Shown: positions 25,721 through 34,851 of the stretch, piece by piece | Position numbering within the stretch: the stretch's first letter is position 1 | Layout of the letters: each line of letters starts with the position of its first letter | Source: Arthrobacter sp. H35-D1 | Lineage (GTDB): Bacteria > Actinomycetota > Actinomycetes > Actinomycetales > Micrococcaceae | DNA length: 64,000 nucleotides | Direction of reading: 5' to 3' | Assembly (NCBI RefSeq): GCF_030063185.1 | Contig: NZ_JASISP010000013.1 | Coordinates: 1-64,000, forward strand | Notes under the pieces: model-generated | Database searches by the model: none | Told to the model about the DNA's origin: nothing | The model's input: the letters and a program-made list of their open reading frames with translations, nothing else | Program-made: the position numbers and the translations under genes

Positions 25721-27301
25721 ATGTCCAAGGATAACCTCAATAGTGCCCTGGCTGGAGCCCCAAAGCCCGTGCTGGATCGCAAGGTCACCGGCATTAGCCT
25801 GGGCATCCTGGCCGCCTTCGTGCTGGCCAGTCTGATCTTTCCCAAGCAGTCCTCCGCGGCCATCGACAGCGGCTTCACCTGGGCAGCCCGATGGCTGGGG
25901 CTCTACTGGGAAGTGTTGCTGCTGGCCACCTTCCTGGTTGCCGTCGCATTGGCATTGACCCCCTATGCCAAGGCTCGCCTGGGCGGACCTGTGAAGCCCG
26001 AGTACGGCCGGTTCAAGTGGGTGGCCATGATCATGTGCACACTGCTGGCCGGTGGCGGCGTTTTTTGGGCCGCCGCCGAGCCGATCTCGCACTACGTCTC
26101 CACTCCGCCGTTCTTCGGTGAGACCGCCTCGGACCCGACAGTCGCCGCAAACCAGGCGCTCGGGCAGAGCTTCGTGCACTGGGGATTCCTGGCTTGGGCC
26201 ATCCTGGGCTCGCTGGGCGCCATCGTGATGACGTACGCCGTGTCCAAGGGAATGCCGCTGCGTCCGCGCTCCCTCCTTTACCCCGTCATGGGCCGCAGGG
26301 TGCTGACCAGCTGGATCGGCACCGTGGCCGACGTGGTCAGCATCCTGGCCGTGATGGCCGGGACCGTCGGCCCCATTGGCTTCCTGGGCCTGCAGGTCTC
26401 CTATGGCATGTCGGCGCTCTTTGGGACCCCCGACAACTACCCCATGCAGCTGGTCATCATTGCGGTGCTCACCGGAGTTGCCGCGCTCTCGGTGTCCTCG
26501 GGTCTGAGCAAGGGCATCCAGATCATGAGCCGGCTCAATGTTTGGTTGGCCCTGGGCCTCATGGCTGCCGTGCTGATTCTGGGATCAGCCGCCTACATCT
26601 TCAAGGCCTTTCTCGGCGGCATGGGTGTCTACCTGCAGAACTTCTTCCCGACCTCGCTCTACCAGGGCGATCAGGGATGGGTTGCCGGCTGGACCATTTT
26701 CTTCTTCGCCTGGTTCCTGGGCTATGCACCGCTGATGGCGATCTTCGTGGCCACCATTTCCCGTGGCCGCACGGTCCGCGAGCTGATCCTCTTCTCCACG
26801 GTGATGCCCCCGATCGTGACCTGCTTCTGGTTCACCGTGCTCGGTGGCACGGGCATCATGTTCGAGCAGAACAACCCCGGATCCATTTCCGGCCCGTTGG
26901 CCAGCGAAGGGCTGCCCGCCGTGGTGATGACCATCGCCGAGCAACTCCCGTTCTCCGGGCTGATCGGCGGAGGCTTCCTGCTGCTGACGGTGATGTTCGT
27001 GGCCACCACCGCCGACTCGATGTCCTACAGTGTGGCCCAGTCCTGCACCGTCACCGACGAGCCGTCCACCAAGTTGCGCGCACTATGGGCAGTGGCCATG
27101 GGTGTGGCCGCTGCGGTGCTGATTTCCATCGGCGACGGCGGGATCAACGCGCTGCAGTCCTTCATCGTCATCACCGCGGTTCCCGTCGGACTCATCATCC
27201 TGCCATCGGTCTTCGCGGCTCCGGTGTTCGTCCGGCGCATGGCCTTGGAGCAGGGCGTTGTCGGGGCAAAGATTCCGGAGAAGAGCAGCGTCAGCGATTG
27301 A
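25721..27301 (+). CDS. BCCT-family betaine/carnitine/choline-type transporter
   Basis: About 526 residues from the ATG at 25721 (MSKDNLN); an in-frame ATG at 25673 would add 16 residues. Twelve membrane segments. BCCT landmarks include FFAWFLGYAPLMAIFVATISRGRTVREL and TTADSMSY. The tryptophan-rich TM4 segment is altered relative to glycine-betaine carriers (SFVHWGFLAWAILGSLGAIVMTYAVSKGMPLRPRSLLYP). It should import a quaternary ammonium or related zwitterionic compound. It lies just upstream of a LysR gene and a five-gene catabolic operon, which probably use its substrate. Confidence 0.88.
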   Translation: MSKDNLNSALAGAPKPVLDRKVTGISLGILAAFVLASLIFPKQSSAAIDSGFTWAARWLGLYWEVLLLATFLVAVALALTPYAKARLGGPVKPEYGRFKWVAMIMCTLLAGGGVFWAAAEPISHYVSTPPFFGETASDPTVAANQALGQSFVHWGFLAWAILGSLGAIVMTYAVSKGMPLRPRSLLYPVMGRRVLTSWIGTVADVVSILAVMAGTVGPIGFLGLQVSYGMSALFGTPDNYPMQLVIIAVLTGVAALSVSSGLSKGIQIMSRLNVWLALGLMAAVLILGSAAYIFKAFLGGMGVYLQNFFPTSLYQGDQGWVAGWTIFFFAWFLGYAPLMAIFVATISRGRTVRELILFSTVMPPIVTCFWFTVLGGTGIMFEQNNPGSISGPLASEGLPAVVMTIAEQLPFSGLIGGGFLLLTVMFVATTADSMSYSVAQSCTVTDEPSTKLRALWAVAMGVAAAVLISIGDGGINALQSFIVITAVPVGLIILPSVFAAPVFVRRMALEQGVVGAKIPEKSSVSD

Positions 27302-27306
27302 CTCCG

Positions 27307-28218
27307 TCAGCTGGTTGACTCCCGGGAAGACGGGGGTGGAGCCTGGATATCGACGGCTTCCAGGAAGCGTTTCACCAGCGCGGAATCCCGCCGGGCCTCA
27401 GCGCAGATCAGCGATACCTGTGAATATGCGGCCGCGTCGCTCAATTCCAGATAGGCCAGCCCGTGAATCTGCAGGGCGCGCAGCGACTCGGGGACAATGG
27501 CGATCCCTGTCCGAGCGGCCACGAGTCCCAAAATGGTGGGGAACTGAATGGCCTCCTGGGCGATCTTGATGTGGAACCCGGCTTGGATGCACAATGCCGC
27601 AATCAGGTCGTAGAGCCGTGAAACCTGGTTCCGCGGGAACACCACAAACTCTTCCCCTGCAAGCTCGGACAAGGAGACGCTGGGGCGCCCGGCCAGCGCA
27701 TGGGATTCGGGTACCGCGACCACCAGCGCCTCGGGTTTCAATGCGGTGATGCGGATGCCATCGATCGGCTCGATTTCCCGGACGATCCCCACGTCCAGGG
27801 TTCCGTCCAACACTGCCTGGATCTGCCGCTCTGTGGTGTTCTCCTGAAGCTGGAAGTGGACCTGGGGGAGGCGTTCGTGCATGTGGTTGACCATGCCCGG
27901 CAGCAGCGACAGCGCCGCCGAGCTGACAAAGCCGACCCGCAACAGCCCCGTGTTGCCTAGAGTTGCCAATTCCACCTGGCTTTGCGCACGCTCCGCTTCG
28001 GCGACCACCCGGCGGGCCGCCTCGAGCAGCACCCGGCCGGTGTCGGTGATCTCCACCGATCTGGTGGTGCGAATAAAGAGTTGGGTCTTCAGATTGCGTT
28101 CCAGCCGCTGGATCTGTTGGCTTAGCGCTGGCTGGGCGATGTGCAGCCGTTCAGCGGCCCGGTTGAAGTGCATTTCCTCTGCCACGGCAATGAAGTAGCG
28201 AAGTTGTCTAAGTTCCAT
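27307..28218 (-). CDS. LysR-family transcriptional regulator
   Basis: 303 residues. MELRQLRYFIAVAEEMHFNRAAERLHIAQPALSQQIQRLERNL is a textbook LysR helix-turn-helix, followed by the effector domain (LLRVGFVSSAALSLLPGMV, LDVGIVREI, EFVVFPRNQVSRLYD). It is convergent with the BCCT gene (five-base gap) and divergent from the aldehyde dehydrogenase operon. That is the usual arrangement for a LysR activator of the divergent operon. The sequence resembles the BenM/CatR subgroup. Confidence 0.9.
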   Translation of the reverse strand: MELRQLRYFIAVAEEMHFNRAAERLHIAQPALSQQIQRLERNLKTQLFIRTTRSVEITDTGRVLLEAARRVVAEAERAQSQVELATLGNTGLLRVGFVSSAALSLLPGMVNHMHERLPQVHFQLQENTTERQIQAVLDGTLDVGIVREIEPIDGIRITALKPEALVVAVPESHALAGRPSVSLSELAGEEFVVFPRNQVSRLYDLIAALCIQAGFHIKIAQEAIQFPTILGLVAARTGIAIVPESLRALQIHGLAYLELSDAAAYSQVSLICAEARRDSALVKRFLEAVDIQAPPPSSRESTS

Positions 28219-28267
28219 AAAGACTAAGTGTGTCTGCTTATTAGTCGATAGGCAATAGATACTTCTC

Positions 28268-28299
28268 TGTGATCACCAATCGACGTAGTCTGGATCACA
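28268..28299. promoter_or_regulatory. Inverted repeat in the LysR/ALDH divergent promoter
   Basis: TGTGATC (28268-28274) and GATCACA (28293-28299) are complementary arms with an 18-base spacer, 50-80 bp before the aldehyde dehydrogenase start. It is a candidate recognition or activation site for the divergent LysR protein, or for a CRP-like factor. Weakly supported. Confidence 0.35.
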
Positions 28300-28350
28300 T
28301 AGTCAGAACACAGCGGCAAGATGCACAGCAGCAAGAAGGCAGGAAATCTC

Positions 28351-29832
28351 ATGGCAAGCACCACGATCACCGACACTCTGGAACTCCAGCAGCTCATCAA
28401 CGGGCAGTGGGACAGCGCAACGGGAGACGAAGCCCAAAGCTCCAACCCGGCAGATCCGCAGGAAGTCGTGGCCCGTTACGCCACGGCCACAGCGGAAACA
28501 TTGGAAGCGGCCATCGCCGCCGGCCGCGCCGCACTGGCCGACTGGGACAAGGTAGGCCTCATCGGCCGCGGACGCGTGCTGCGCCGGGCGGCACAACTAC
28601 TTGAAGAACGCGCCGAGGACATCGCCGTACTGATGACCCGCGAACAGGGCAAGACCCTGACGGACTCCCGCGGCGAGGTCGGGGCCACCGTGGAGACCCT
28701 GTATTACCAGGCAGGTTCGGCGCGCAGCGCCACCGGCACCACCTTCCCGTCGGGCAACGGCGACGAGCTGGTGCGCACCATCCGCCGCCCGGTCGGCGTC
28801 GTCGGCGTCATCACCCCGTGGAATTTCCCGCTGCAGATCCCGGCCTGGAAAATCGCCCCGGCCCTGCTCTGGGGCAACACTGTGGTCTGGAAGTCAGCCA
28901 GCGACACCCCGGCCGTTTCCGTCGCCTTCGCCCAGCTGCTCATTGACGCCGGTGTACCGGCGGGCGTGCTGAACCTGTTGCTGGGCCCCGGCTCGCTGGG
29001 CTCCGCCCTGGTCGAGCACCCGGACATCGCCGCGGTCACCTTCACCGGATCGGTCCCCGTGGGCCGGCAGATCCGCGAACGCGTGGTGCTGCGGGGGGCG
29101 AAGCTGCAGATGGAACTCGGCGGACACAACGCAGCCATCGTCATGCCAGACGCCGACGTGGAAAACGCCGCAGCGTTCATCGTTGCAGCGGCCATGTCCA
29201 GCACGGGGCAGAAGTGCACCGCCACCCGCCGCATCATTGCTGTGGGCGACGTGCACGATGCCCTCGCTGCTGCCCTGGTCCCCAAGGTCAATGCCTTGGT
29301 CTCCGGCCCGGGCACCGCTGCCGGTTCGTACATGGGTCCGGTCATCTCCGCCCGCGCCGCCCGCGACGTCGAAGAAGCCCTGGCCACGGCCAATTCCGAA
29401 GGCGCGACCGTGCTGGCCCAGGGTTCCAAGCCATCCGACTCCGCCGGCCACTACGTTTCCGCCACCCTTTTGGGCGGCAACGATTCCCTGACGATCACTC
29501 ATGAAGAGGTCTTCGGACCCGTGGTGACCCTGATGCGTGCCGAGAACCTGGACGAGGCCATTGCCCTGGCGAACGCCACCGACTTCGGTCTGACCGCCTC
29601 GGTGTTCACCTCCGATGAGCACACGATTCGCCGGTGCCTCGACGAGGTCGTGGCCGGGCTGATCAAGGTCAACGGACCCTCCACCGGTTCCGAGGTGCAC
29701 GCACCGTTCGGCGGCCTGAGCGATTCCTCCTTCCCGGCCCCGCGCGAGCAGAACGCCAATTCCTGCGCCGACTTCTACACCGAAACCAAGACGGCCTACA
29801 TCCGCACCGTACCCGCCGGACGTGCCAAGTGA
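28351..29832 (+). CDS. NAD(P)-dependent aldehyde dehydrogenase
   Basis: 493 residues from the ATG at 28351. Rossmann and active-site motifs: GVITPWNFPLQIPAWKIAPALLWGNTVVWKSA, FTGSVPVGR, MELGGHN with general base Glu255, and GQKCTATRR with catalytic Cys289. The family includes succinate-semialdehyde, ketoglutarate-semialdehyde and betaine-aldehyde dehydrogenases. MELGGHN plus TGQKCTATRR is closest to the ketoglutarate/succinate-semialdehyde branch. Its stop overlaps the next start (GTGA), so it begins a coupled operon. Confidence 0.9.
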   Translation: MASTTITDTLELQQLINGQWDSATGDEAQSSNPADPQEVVARYATATAETLEAAIAAGRAALADWDKVGLIGRGRVLRRAAQLLEERAEDIAVLMTREQGKTLTDSRGEVGATVETLYYQAGSARSATGTTFPSGNGDELVRTIRRPVGVVGVITPWNFPLQIPAWKIAPALLWGNTVVWKSASDTPAVSVAFAQLLIDAGVPAGVLNLLLGPGSLGSALVEHPDIAAVTFTGSVPVGRQIRERVVLRGAKLQMELGGHNAAIVMPDADVENAAAFIVAAAMSSTGQKCTATRRIIAVGDVHDALAAALVPKVNALVSGPGTAAGSYMGPVISARAARDVEEALATANSEGATVLAQGSKPSDSAGHYVSATLLGGNDSLTITHEEVFGPVVTLMRAENLDEAIALANATDFGLTASVFTSDEHTIRRCLDEVVAGLIKVNGPSTGSEVHAPFGGLSDSSFPAPREQNANSCADFYTETKTAYIRTVPAGRAK

Positions 29833-31562
29833 GTGCGCAGGCCCTCAGCGAAGGCACGCACGAAGGCCACCTGCGGCCATCGAACACCGTGATGGACCCG
29901 CTGGACATGGGGGGCGCCCGTGCCACCCGGCACAGCTTCATGCGCACCATGATGCGCCGCGCGGTGAACAACGGATGGCAGATCCAGCGCACCGCCTTTG
30001 ACATCGATGAGGGCGGCTGCGGCTCGGCAATCTATGAGATCCACGCCGAATCCCTGCACTTCAGCTTCGTCGCGTTCTCCCAGCGATTGAAGGAAGAGGA
30101 CCGCACCGACCGCGTCATCGCCAAGGGCTGGGACCTCACTGCCGCCCTGGTTGAGGGCCCGGTGGACTCCGACAAGCTTGAGCGCCTGGCCGCCGACGTG
30201 CCATTGCAGGAAAATGGCCGTGCGGAAACCGGGTCCATCATCTGGACCCGCGCGAACCGCAGCGAGCGCTTCTTCGACTACGTCGCGGACCGCCTGGCGC
30301 ACGGCCTGCAGCCTGAGACAGGGAAGTTTGGCGGATCACCGTACCTGATTCGCTCCACCGCGTTCTACTCCAACGGCAAGTGCGGACTGGCCGACTACGA
30401 GTCGCTGGAGGACGGCCACCCGCTGGCCGCCCCGTTTCGCGCACATATGTTAACCGCGTGGCTACTGCGCGAGCTGAGCTACGACATGGTCGAGAAGGTC
30501 GCCTCATCCCGCAACCCGGAAGCCGCGAGGCTCCAAGACCCCTGGCGCCGCTATCTGGGCATGGGCAATGCCACCGGCCTGGGCATGGTGCCCTACGCCA
30601 TCAACCACCCGGAAGTGATCAACTCGTGGGCCATGGCCCGGGAGATCCCGCTGGCGGCGGTCACCGCCCGCTGGGTGGGGCCCGCCGACGCTTCCGTTCC
30701 ACGGATTACCGATCTCATGGACCAGGCCATCGCCTATCTGGCCGAGCAGGACGACATCATCACCGCGCCCTTCACCTCCGGCCCGGAGCTTTCGGCCCAA
30801 CTGGTGGTGCTGGTGGACCAGCTGCGCGAATGGACCGAGACCGGGATCTTCGCCGGGTATGAAACTTCGCACATCTGGCGCGAGCTGCACAACGCCGCCG
30901 CGGTCCAGGGCCCGGCAGCACGCGGCATGGTCGCCACGATCCTGACCGAACTGACCGAAGACCTCGACGAAGTCGTCGAGTCCGGGCTGCGTTGCGACGA
31001 GTCTCGCCGTGTCACTGCGGGAATCAGCTGCGCCGCCCTGGCGGCCAACATCGATGCCTCGTACTCGTGGATCGGTGCCTTCGACTTCGCCAGCCCCGGT
31101 TCGCAGAAGCACTTCTGGTTCTCCTCGATCAACAACGAGGAACCACGCCGGGCCCTGCAGGGCGCCGATCTGGGAGAGGCCGTCCAGCATCCGGTGGACA
31201 TCGCCCGCGCCGTGGCTGCCCTGCGTGCAGAGCTTGCCGAGGCTGACCCATCAATGGACGTCGGGGAGTTCCTGCTCACCCACCCGAGGCACCGCGCCAC
31301 CGTGGGACGCGTGCAGAACATCGGAGCGCTTCCCTACGGCGAGGTGCGTGACAACCTCTTGGGATCCGAGTTCCTGCCGCTGAATGTCCAGCGCTTCCAG
31401 CTGGCCCTCTACGGCATGGAAAACTACACCCCGCAATCCACCGACTGGCTTCGAGTGACCCTGATGGCCGGTGCCCCGCGCATTGCCGATCTGGCCAACG
31501 GCACCGCCGATGATGGATGGATGTTTACCCGCCGGCCACAGGAGGAAAACAGCAATGACTGA
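29829..31562 (+). CDS. Conserved-looking protein of unknown function (577 aa), second gene of the ALDH operon
   Basis: The GTG start overlaps the ALDH stop by four bases. The protein is soluble, has no signal peptide and is mostly helical. Notable stretches are HSFMRTMMRRAVNNGWQIQR, GGCGSAIYEI, FSFVAFSQRL, YLIRSTAFYSNGKCGLADYE, NATGLGMVPYAINHP and AYSSWIGAF-like YSWIGAFDF. Conserved-looking Arg, His and Trp residues suggest an enzyme, but I recognise no catalytic signature or fold. It overlaps the M19-like gene by eight bases. Its tight coupling to ALDH, the M19 homologue and RidA implies a step in the same pathway. Confidence 0.85.
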   Translation: MSAQALSEGTHEGHLRPSNTVMDPLDMGGARATRHSFMRTMMRRAVNNGWQIQRTAFDIDEGGCGSAIYEIHAESLHFSFVAFSQRLKEEDRTDRVIAKGWDLTAALVEGPVDSDKLERLAADVPLQENGRAETGSIIWTRANRSERFFDYVADRLAHGLQPETGKFGGSPYLIRSTAFYSNGKCGLADYESLEDGHPLAAPFRAHMLTAWLLRELSYDMVEKVASSRNPEAARLQDPWRRYLGMGNATGLGMVPYAINHPEVINSWAMAREIPLAAVTARWVGPADASVPRITDLMDQAIAYLAEQDDIITAPFTSGPELSAQLVVLVDQLREWTETGIFAGYETSHIWRELHNAAAVQGPAARGMVATILTELTEDLDEVVESGLRCDESRRVTAGISCAALAANIDASYSWIGAFDFASPGSQKHFWFSSINNEEPRRALQGADLGEAVQHPVDIARAVAALRAELAEADPSMDVGEFLLTHPRHRATVGRVQNIGALPYGEVRDNLLGSEFLPLNVQRFQLALYGMENYTPQSTDWLRVTLMAGAPRIADLANGTADDGWMFTRRPQEENSND

Positions 31563-32586
31563 ACCACGCACCTCACTCACCCTTGAGGCACCCTTGGACG
31601 CCAGGGCGGTGGATCTACACGCCGCCACGACCATCGTCGACGGCCTGCAGATCAGCAACTGGGACCGCAAGACCCTCGAGGAGCTGCGGGCCGGGGGAAT
31701 CAGCGGGGTCAATGCGACCTGCGCCGTCTGGGAAGGCCCGGCCGACACACTCAAGGCCATCGGCGACTGGTACCAGCTGGCCGCGGCGAACCCGGACTTG
31801 GTCGCCCTGGCCACCACCAGCGACGAGATCCGCCAAGCGAAAATCGACAACCGGATTGCGGTGCTGCTGGGCTTCCAGAACACCAGCTCCTTCGGCGACG
31901 ACTTCCGCATGGTCGAGGTCTTCCACAGGCTCGGCGTGAAGATCGCCCAACTGACCTACAACATCCAGAACCTTGTCGGCGGGGCCTGCTATGAACCCAA
32001 GGACTCGGGGCTGACCCGGTTCGGGCACACCATTGTCGCGGAAATGAACCGTGTAGGCATGCTCATCGACCTCTCCCACGTGGGCAACAAGACCTCGCTG
32101 GATGCCGTGGAGGCCTCGGTGGCCCCGATTGCCATCACCCACTCGAACCCCACCTGGTTCGTCGAGAACCCGCGCAACAAGCCTGACGAGGTCATCCGCG
32201 CGGTGACCGGGGCCGGCGGAGTGCTCGGCTGCTGCCTCTACCCGCTGGTCATCGGCGGCAAGGAAGCCGTCCTGAAGGACTTCTGTCAGATGGTTGCCCG
32301 CCTGGTCAATGAGCTGGGACCGGGCCGCGTGGGACTGGGCAGTGACTGCACACGCAACTGGGACGACGAGTTCGTCGGCTGGCTGCGCAACGGCCGCTGG
32401 CAGCCCGAGGGCGAGACCAAGGCCACCTGGCCTGAGTGGCCTGAGTGGTTCGTGGGCCCCGAGGACTTCCCTCGGCTCACCGACGGCCTGGACAAGGCCG
32501 GGCTTGATGAACAAGCCATCCGCGGGGTTCTCGGCGAGAACTGGCTGAACCTCTTCGACGACGTTTTCACGGGAAGGAAAATCTAA
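31555..32586 (+). CDS. M19 (renal-type) dipeptidase homologue with incomplete metal site
   Basis: 343 residues. M19 features: LIDLSHVGNKTSLDAVEAS (His175), PIAITHSNP (His196) and RVGLGSDCTRNWDD (Asp264). The N-terminal HxD ligand pair of classic enzymes (DGHND) is replaced by DGLQISNWD (Leu31, Ile33), and the bridging Glu is Gln108 (LLGFQNTSS). So the binuclear zinc centre of standard dipeptidases cannot form as usual. Related Leu-Gln-containing members occur, as I recall, near betaine/dimethylglycine genes in pseudomonads. The subfamily may have another activity, possibly with a mononuclear site. It is coupled to its neighbours on both sides. Confidence 0.82.
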   Translation: MTEPRTSLTLEAPLDARAVDLHAATTIVDGLQISNWDRKTLEELRAGGISGVNATCAVWEGPADTLKAIGDWYQLAAANPDLVALATTSDEIRQAKIDNRIAVLLGFQNTSSFGDDFRMVEVFHRLGVKIAQLTYNIQNLVGGACYEPKDSGLTRFGHTIVAEMNRVGMLIDLSHVGNKTSLDAVEASVAPIAITHSNPTWFVENPRNKPDEVIRAVTGAGGVLGCCLYPLVIGGKEAVLKDFCQMVARLVNELGPGRVGLGSDCTRNWDDEFVGWLRNGRWQPEGETKATWPEWPEWFVGPEDFPRLTDGLDKAGLDEQAIRGVLGENWLNLFDDVFTGRKI

Positions 32587-33326
32587 TGTCAGTCATCACG
32601 CAGAAAGTTGCAACTATGCAAACAGCTGATTCGATGCCCATGGCCAGGCTGGCCATGCGCGAAGTGCGCGAGATCGCCTACCGGGCCGTGATGACCAAGG
32701 GGGCCTCCAATGCCGAGGCCCAGGCCGCGGCCCGCCAAGTGCTTTTCGCTGAGATCCACCACGGCACCGGAATCGCTTCTCTGGCAACCTGGCTTGAAGA
32801 AGGGACCTGGCTGCTCGGTGCCTTCCCCTACATCCGCGTCGACACCCCGACGGGCAAGAGCTACCGGGTGGATCCCGCTGCACACTGCCATGCGCTGGTG
32901 CATGGAGTGCTGCTCGTGGATGTGGCCAGCACCGGTGTAGGCAGCGAGGTGCTGTGCAGCACACTGAGCCACGACACGCACCTGCTTGACGAGGCGCTGC
33001 TCAATGCAGCCATCAGTTCCGGGCATACAGTGGTGCACCGCAGCCCAGGTGCAGACAACCGCACCACCTTCGCCACACCGGCCGGTGACTTGGGCACCGG
33101 GTTCAGTGCTGCCGGCCAAGGCGCACCGCACACCGCACCGGAAGATCCGGACACCTCGCGCTTCTACACCGCGGACGAACCGCCACCAGGGGAGTTCGCC
33201 CTGAGCACCGAGGCTGAGAGGACCGCGCGGCGGCTGGAGCTGGCCCACGGCGGGATCCATGTCGACGCCGCCATCTGGTCTGAACTGCGCGCCATCGCCG
33301 CCGGCTACCTGGTACCCGAAGCATGA
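32586..33326 (+). CDS. DUF3726-like protein of unknown function
   Basis: 246 residues; the ATG overlaps the preceding TAA (TAATG). The N-terminus (LAMREVREIAYRAVMTKGASNAEAQAAARQVLFAEIHHGTGIASLATWLEE) resembles the start of DUF3726 proteins. Those sit beside amidohydrolase and dipeptidase genes in proteobacteria. This is a recollection, not a search result. There is no signal peptide or membrane span. The C-terminal third is Pro/Asp/Glu-rich. The stop overlaps the RidA start (ATGA). Confidence 0.65.
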   Translation: MSVITQKVATMQTADSMPMARLAMREVREIAYRAVMTKGASNAEAQAAARQVLFAEIHHGTGIASLATWLEEGTWLLGAFPYIRVDTPTGKSYRVDPAAHCHALVHGVLLVDVASTGVGSEVLCSTLSHDTHLLDEALLNAAISSGHTVVHRSPGADNRTTFATPAGDLGTGFSAAGQGAPHTAPEDPDTSRFYTADEPPPGEFALSTEAERTARRLELAHGGIHVDAAIWSELRAIAAGYLVPEA

Positions 33327-33712
33327 GCGGGATCCAGCGCCGCTGGCACCAAGACGGCAAGCCGCGCCCCTACACCGCGACTGCAACCTTTGGCGGCATC
33401 GTGTTCGCTTGCGGCCAGGTGCCCACCCAGGCCGACGGAACGACCCCGGACGCCTTGCGCGACCAAGTGGACACGGTGTTCGACAACTTGGAGACGGTTC
33501 TTGCCGATGCCGGCGCGGACCTGTCCACCATCTTGAAGGTCACGGTGTTTCTGGCCAACTTCGATGAATTCGATGAATTCAACGCTGCCTACTTGAATCG
33601 CCTGAGCGAGGTGACGCTTCCGCCTCGCACCACCGTTGAGGTGTCGCGGTTCCGCGGAACCAAGCGCATTGAAATGGATGTGGTGGCAGCGGCTGTGGGA
33701 CCGGTATCCTAA
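33323..33712 (+). CDS. RidA-family enamine/imine deaminase
   Basis: 129 residues. YjgF/YER057c/UK114 motifs: GGIVFACGQVPTQADGT, LADAGADLSTILKVTVFLANFDEFDEFNAAY and PPRTTVEVSRF with the key substrate Arg102. RidA proteins hydrolyse reactive enamines and imines produced by PLP enzymes or amine oxidation. As last gene of the operon it suggests an imine intermediate in the pathway. It is followed by a strong terminator. Confidence 0.9.
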   Translation: MSGIQRRWHQDGKPRPYTATATFGGIVFACGQVPTQADGTTPDALRDQVDTVFDNLETVLADAGADLSTILKVTVFLANFDEFDEFNAAYLNRLSEVTLPPRTTVEVSRFRGTKRIEMDVVAAAVGPVS

Positions 33713-33729
33713 ACGGACAGTAGTCCCGT

Positions 33730-33774
33730 CAACAGCCGGAGGCCACGATCTGCAGGTCGTGCCTCCGGCTGTTG
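33730..33774 (+). terminator. Terminator of the ALDH-RidA operon
   Basis: CAACAGCCGGAGG pairs with CCTCCGGCTGTTG, and an inner CACGA/TCGTG pair closes the hairpin. It starts 17 bases beyond the RidA stop. Confidence 0.85.
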
Positions 33775-33806
33775 AAAACCCGCAATGAACGAGCCAAGGA
33801 GCAACG

Positions 33807-34226
33807 ATGCTTGAACGATCCGGCGACCACGACTTTGACTATGCGCTGCATGAGGGCTCACCTGTTCGCGTCCAATGGCATTTCTATGGCCAATCGGAAC
33901 TACCGGTCGCGGTGCAAACCTGGGAACTCCCGCCGGGTGGATTCGAAGGCATGCATGCCCATACGGAGAACGACCTCCCGCTGGAGGAAATCTACATCGT
34001 CCTCGACGGTGCCGGGCGTATGCGCGTCGATGAGGAAACTTTTGACATAACCACGGGAGATTCTGTGCTGGCCCGTGCTGGCACGAGCCATGATTTGCGC
34101 AACACAGGCGACGGACCACTAAAAGTACTTGTCATCTGGGGAAAACCAGGGGCAGCGGACTATTCGAACTTCGGCTCAGCCAAGCTGGCACAAGCAGCAC
34201 GTGAACACGGTCTTCCCGCAGACTAG
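33807..34226 (+). CDS. Cupin-domain protein
   Basis: 139 residues, a single small beta-barrel cupin. Motif 1 is GMHAHTENDLPLEEIYIVLDGAGRMRV (His, His, Glu) and motif 2 is DSVLARAGTSHDLRNTGDGPLKVLVI (His). It could be a metal-dependent isomerase or dioxygenase, or a small-molecule sensor; the fold does not say. It is monocistronic, after the RidA terminator. AAGGAG lies eight bases before the ATG. Confidence 0.8.
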   Translation: MLERSGDHDFDYALHEGSPVRVQWHFYGQSELPVAVQTWELPPGGFEGMHAHTENDLPLEEIYIVLDGAGRMRVDEETFDITTGDSVLARAGTSHDLRNTGDGPLKVLVIWGKPGAADYSNFGSAKLAQAAREHGLPAD

Positions 34227-34298
34227 CGCTGCCCAACCGCTGCCCCGATGTCCGGCGGTGTGGAACGGTCATCCGTTTCATCCGCCGGAGTACCGGTG

Positions 34299-34781
34299 CT
34301 AGTTCGTGTGGTGCGGTCCCGCCACCATGGCGGCCAAGCTCGCCAGCGACTCATCGAGTTGGTGTGCCTCCACGAGGGGGAAGGAAATGCGCCGCAGCAC
34401 GTCCTTGTCGGTGACGTGGCTCCAATCGTAGGTGAGCGAAACCTTCGTTGATTCCGGTGTCAGCGCCTCCAGCTCCCACACCCATTGCCAGCCAGCAGGC
34501 TCCTGACCTGCATCCGCCGTCTTCCAAGCCAGCAGTTTGTTGACGTCGTATCCCACCACATGGTTGTCAGTTTGGTAGTCCCCGCCGAGTTTTTCCAAAT
34601 GCATGTTCATGGTAAAGACCTGGCCCACAGCCGTGATCCTGTCCGTCTTCTCGTCCGACTGCACCATGCCGGACCCATCCATTGCTGCATGGTTCGCGGG
34701 ATTGCTCAAAACCTCGAAGATCTCCTTCGCCGGGGCGTCGAACTCTCGGTGTACGGTGAGTTTTCCTTCATCATTAGTCAT
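34299..34781 (-). CDS. SRPBCC (START-like) domain protein
   Basis: 160 residues from the ATG at 34781. The N-terminus VHREFDAPAKEIFEVLSNPANHAAMDGSGMV is the polyketide-cyclase/Bet v1-like pattern. Then come GQVFTMNMHLEK, DNHVVGYDVNKLLAWKT and a WELEAL strand. These bind hydrophobic ligands or act as cyclases/chaperones. It lies 70 bases downstream of EfeB on the same strand and could be the last gene of that transcript. The ribosome-binding site is weak. Confidence 0.78.
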   Translation of the reverse strand: MTNDEGKLTVHREFDAPAKEIFEVLSNPANHAAMDGSGMVQSDEKTDRITAVGQVFTMNMHLEKLGGDYQTDNHVVGYDVNKLLAWKTADAGQEPAGWQWVWELEALTPESTKVSLTYDWSHVTDKDVLRRISFPLVEAHQLDESLASLAAMVAGPHHTN

Positions 34782-34851
34782 GGCCCCAGCCTTGCGCAAT
34801 TTGATGATGGATGGCAAATCCTCGTTCCCCTGCAACGTCCGCAGACTTGCC

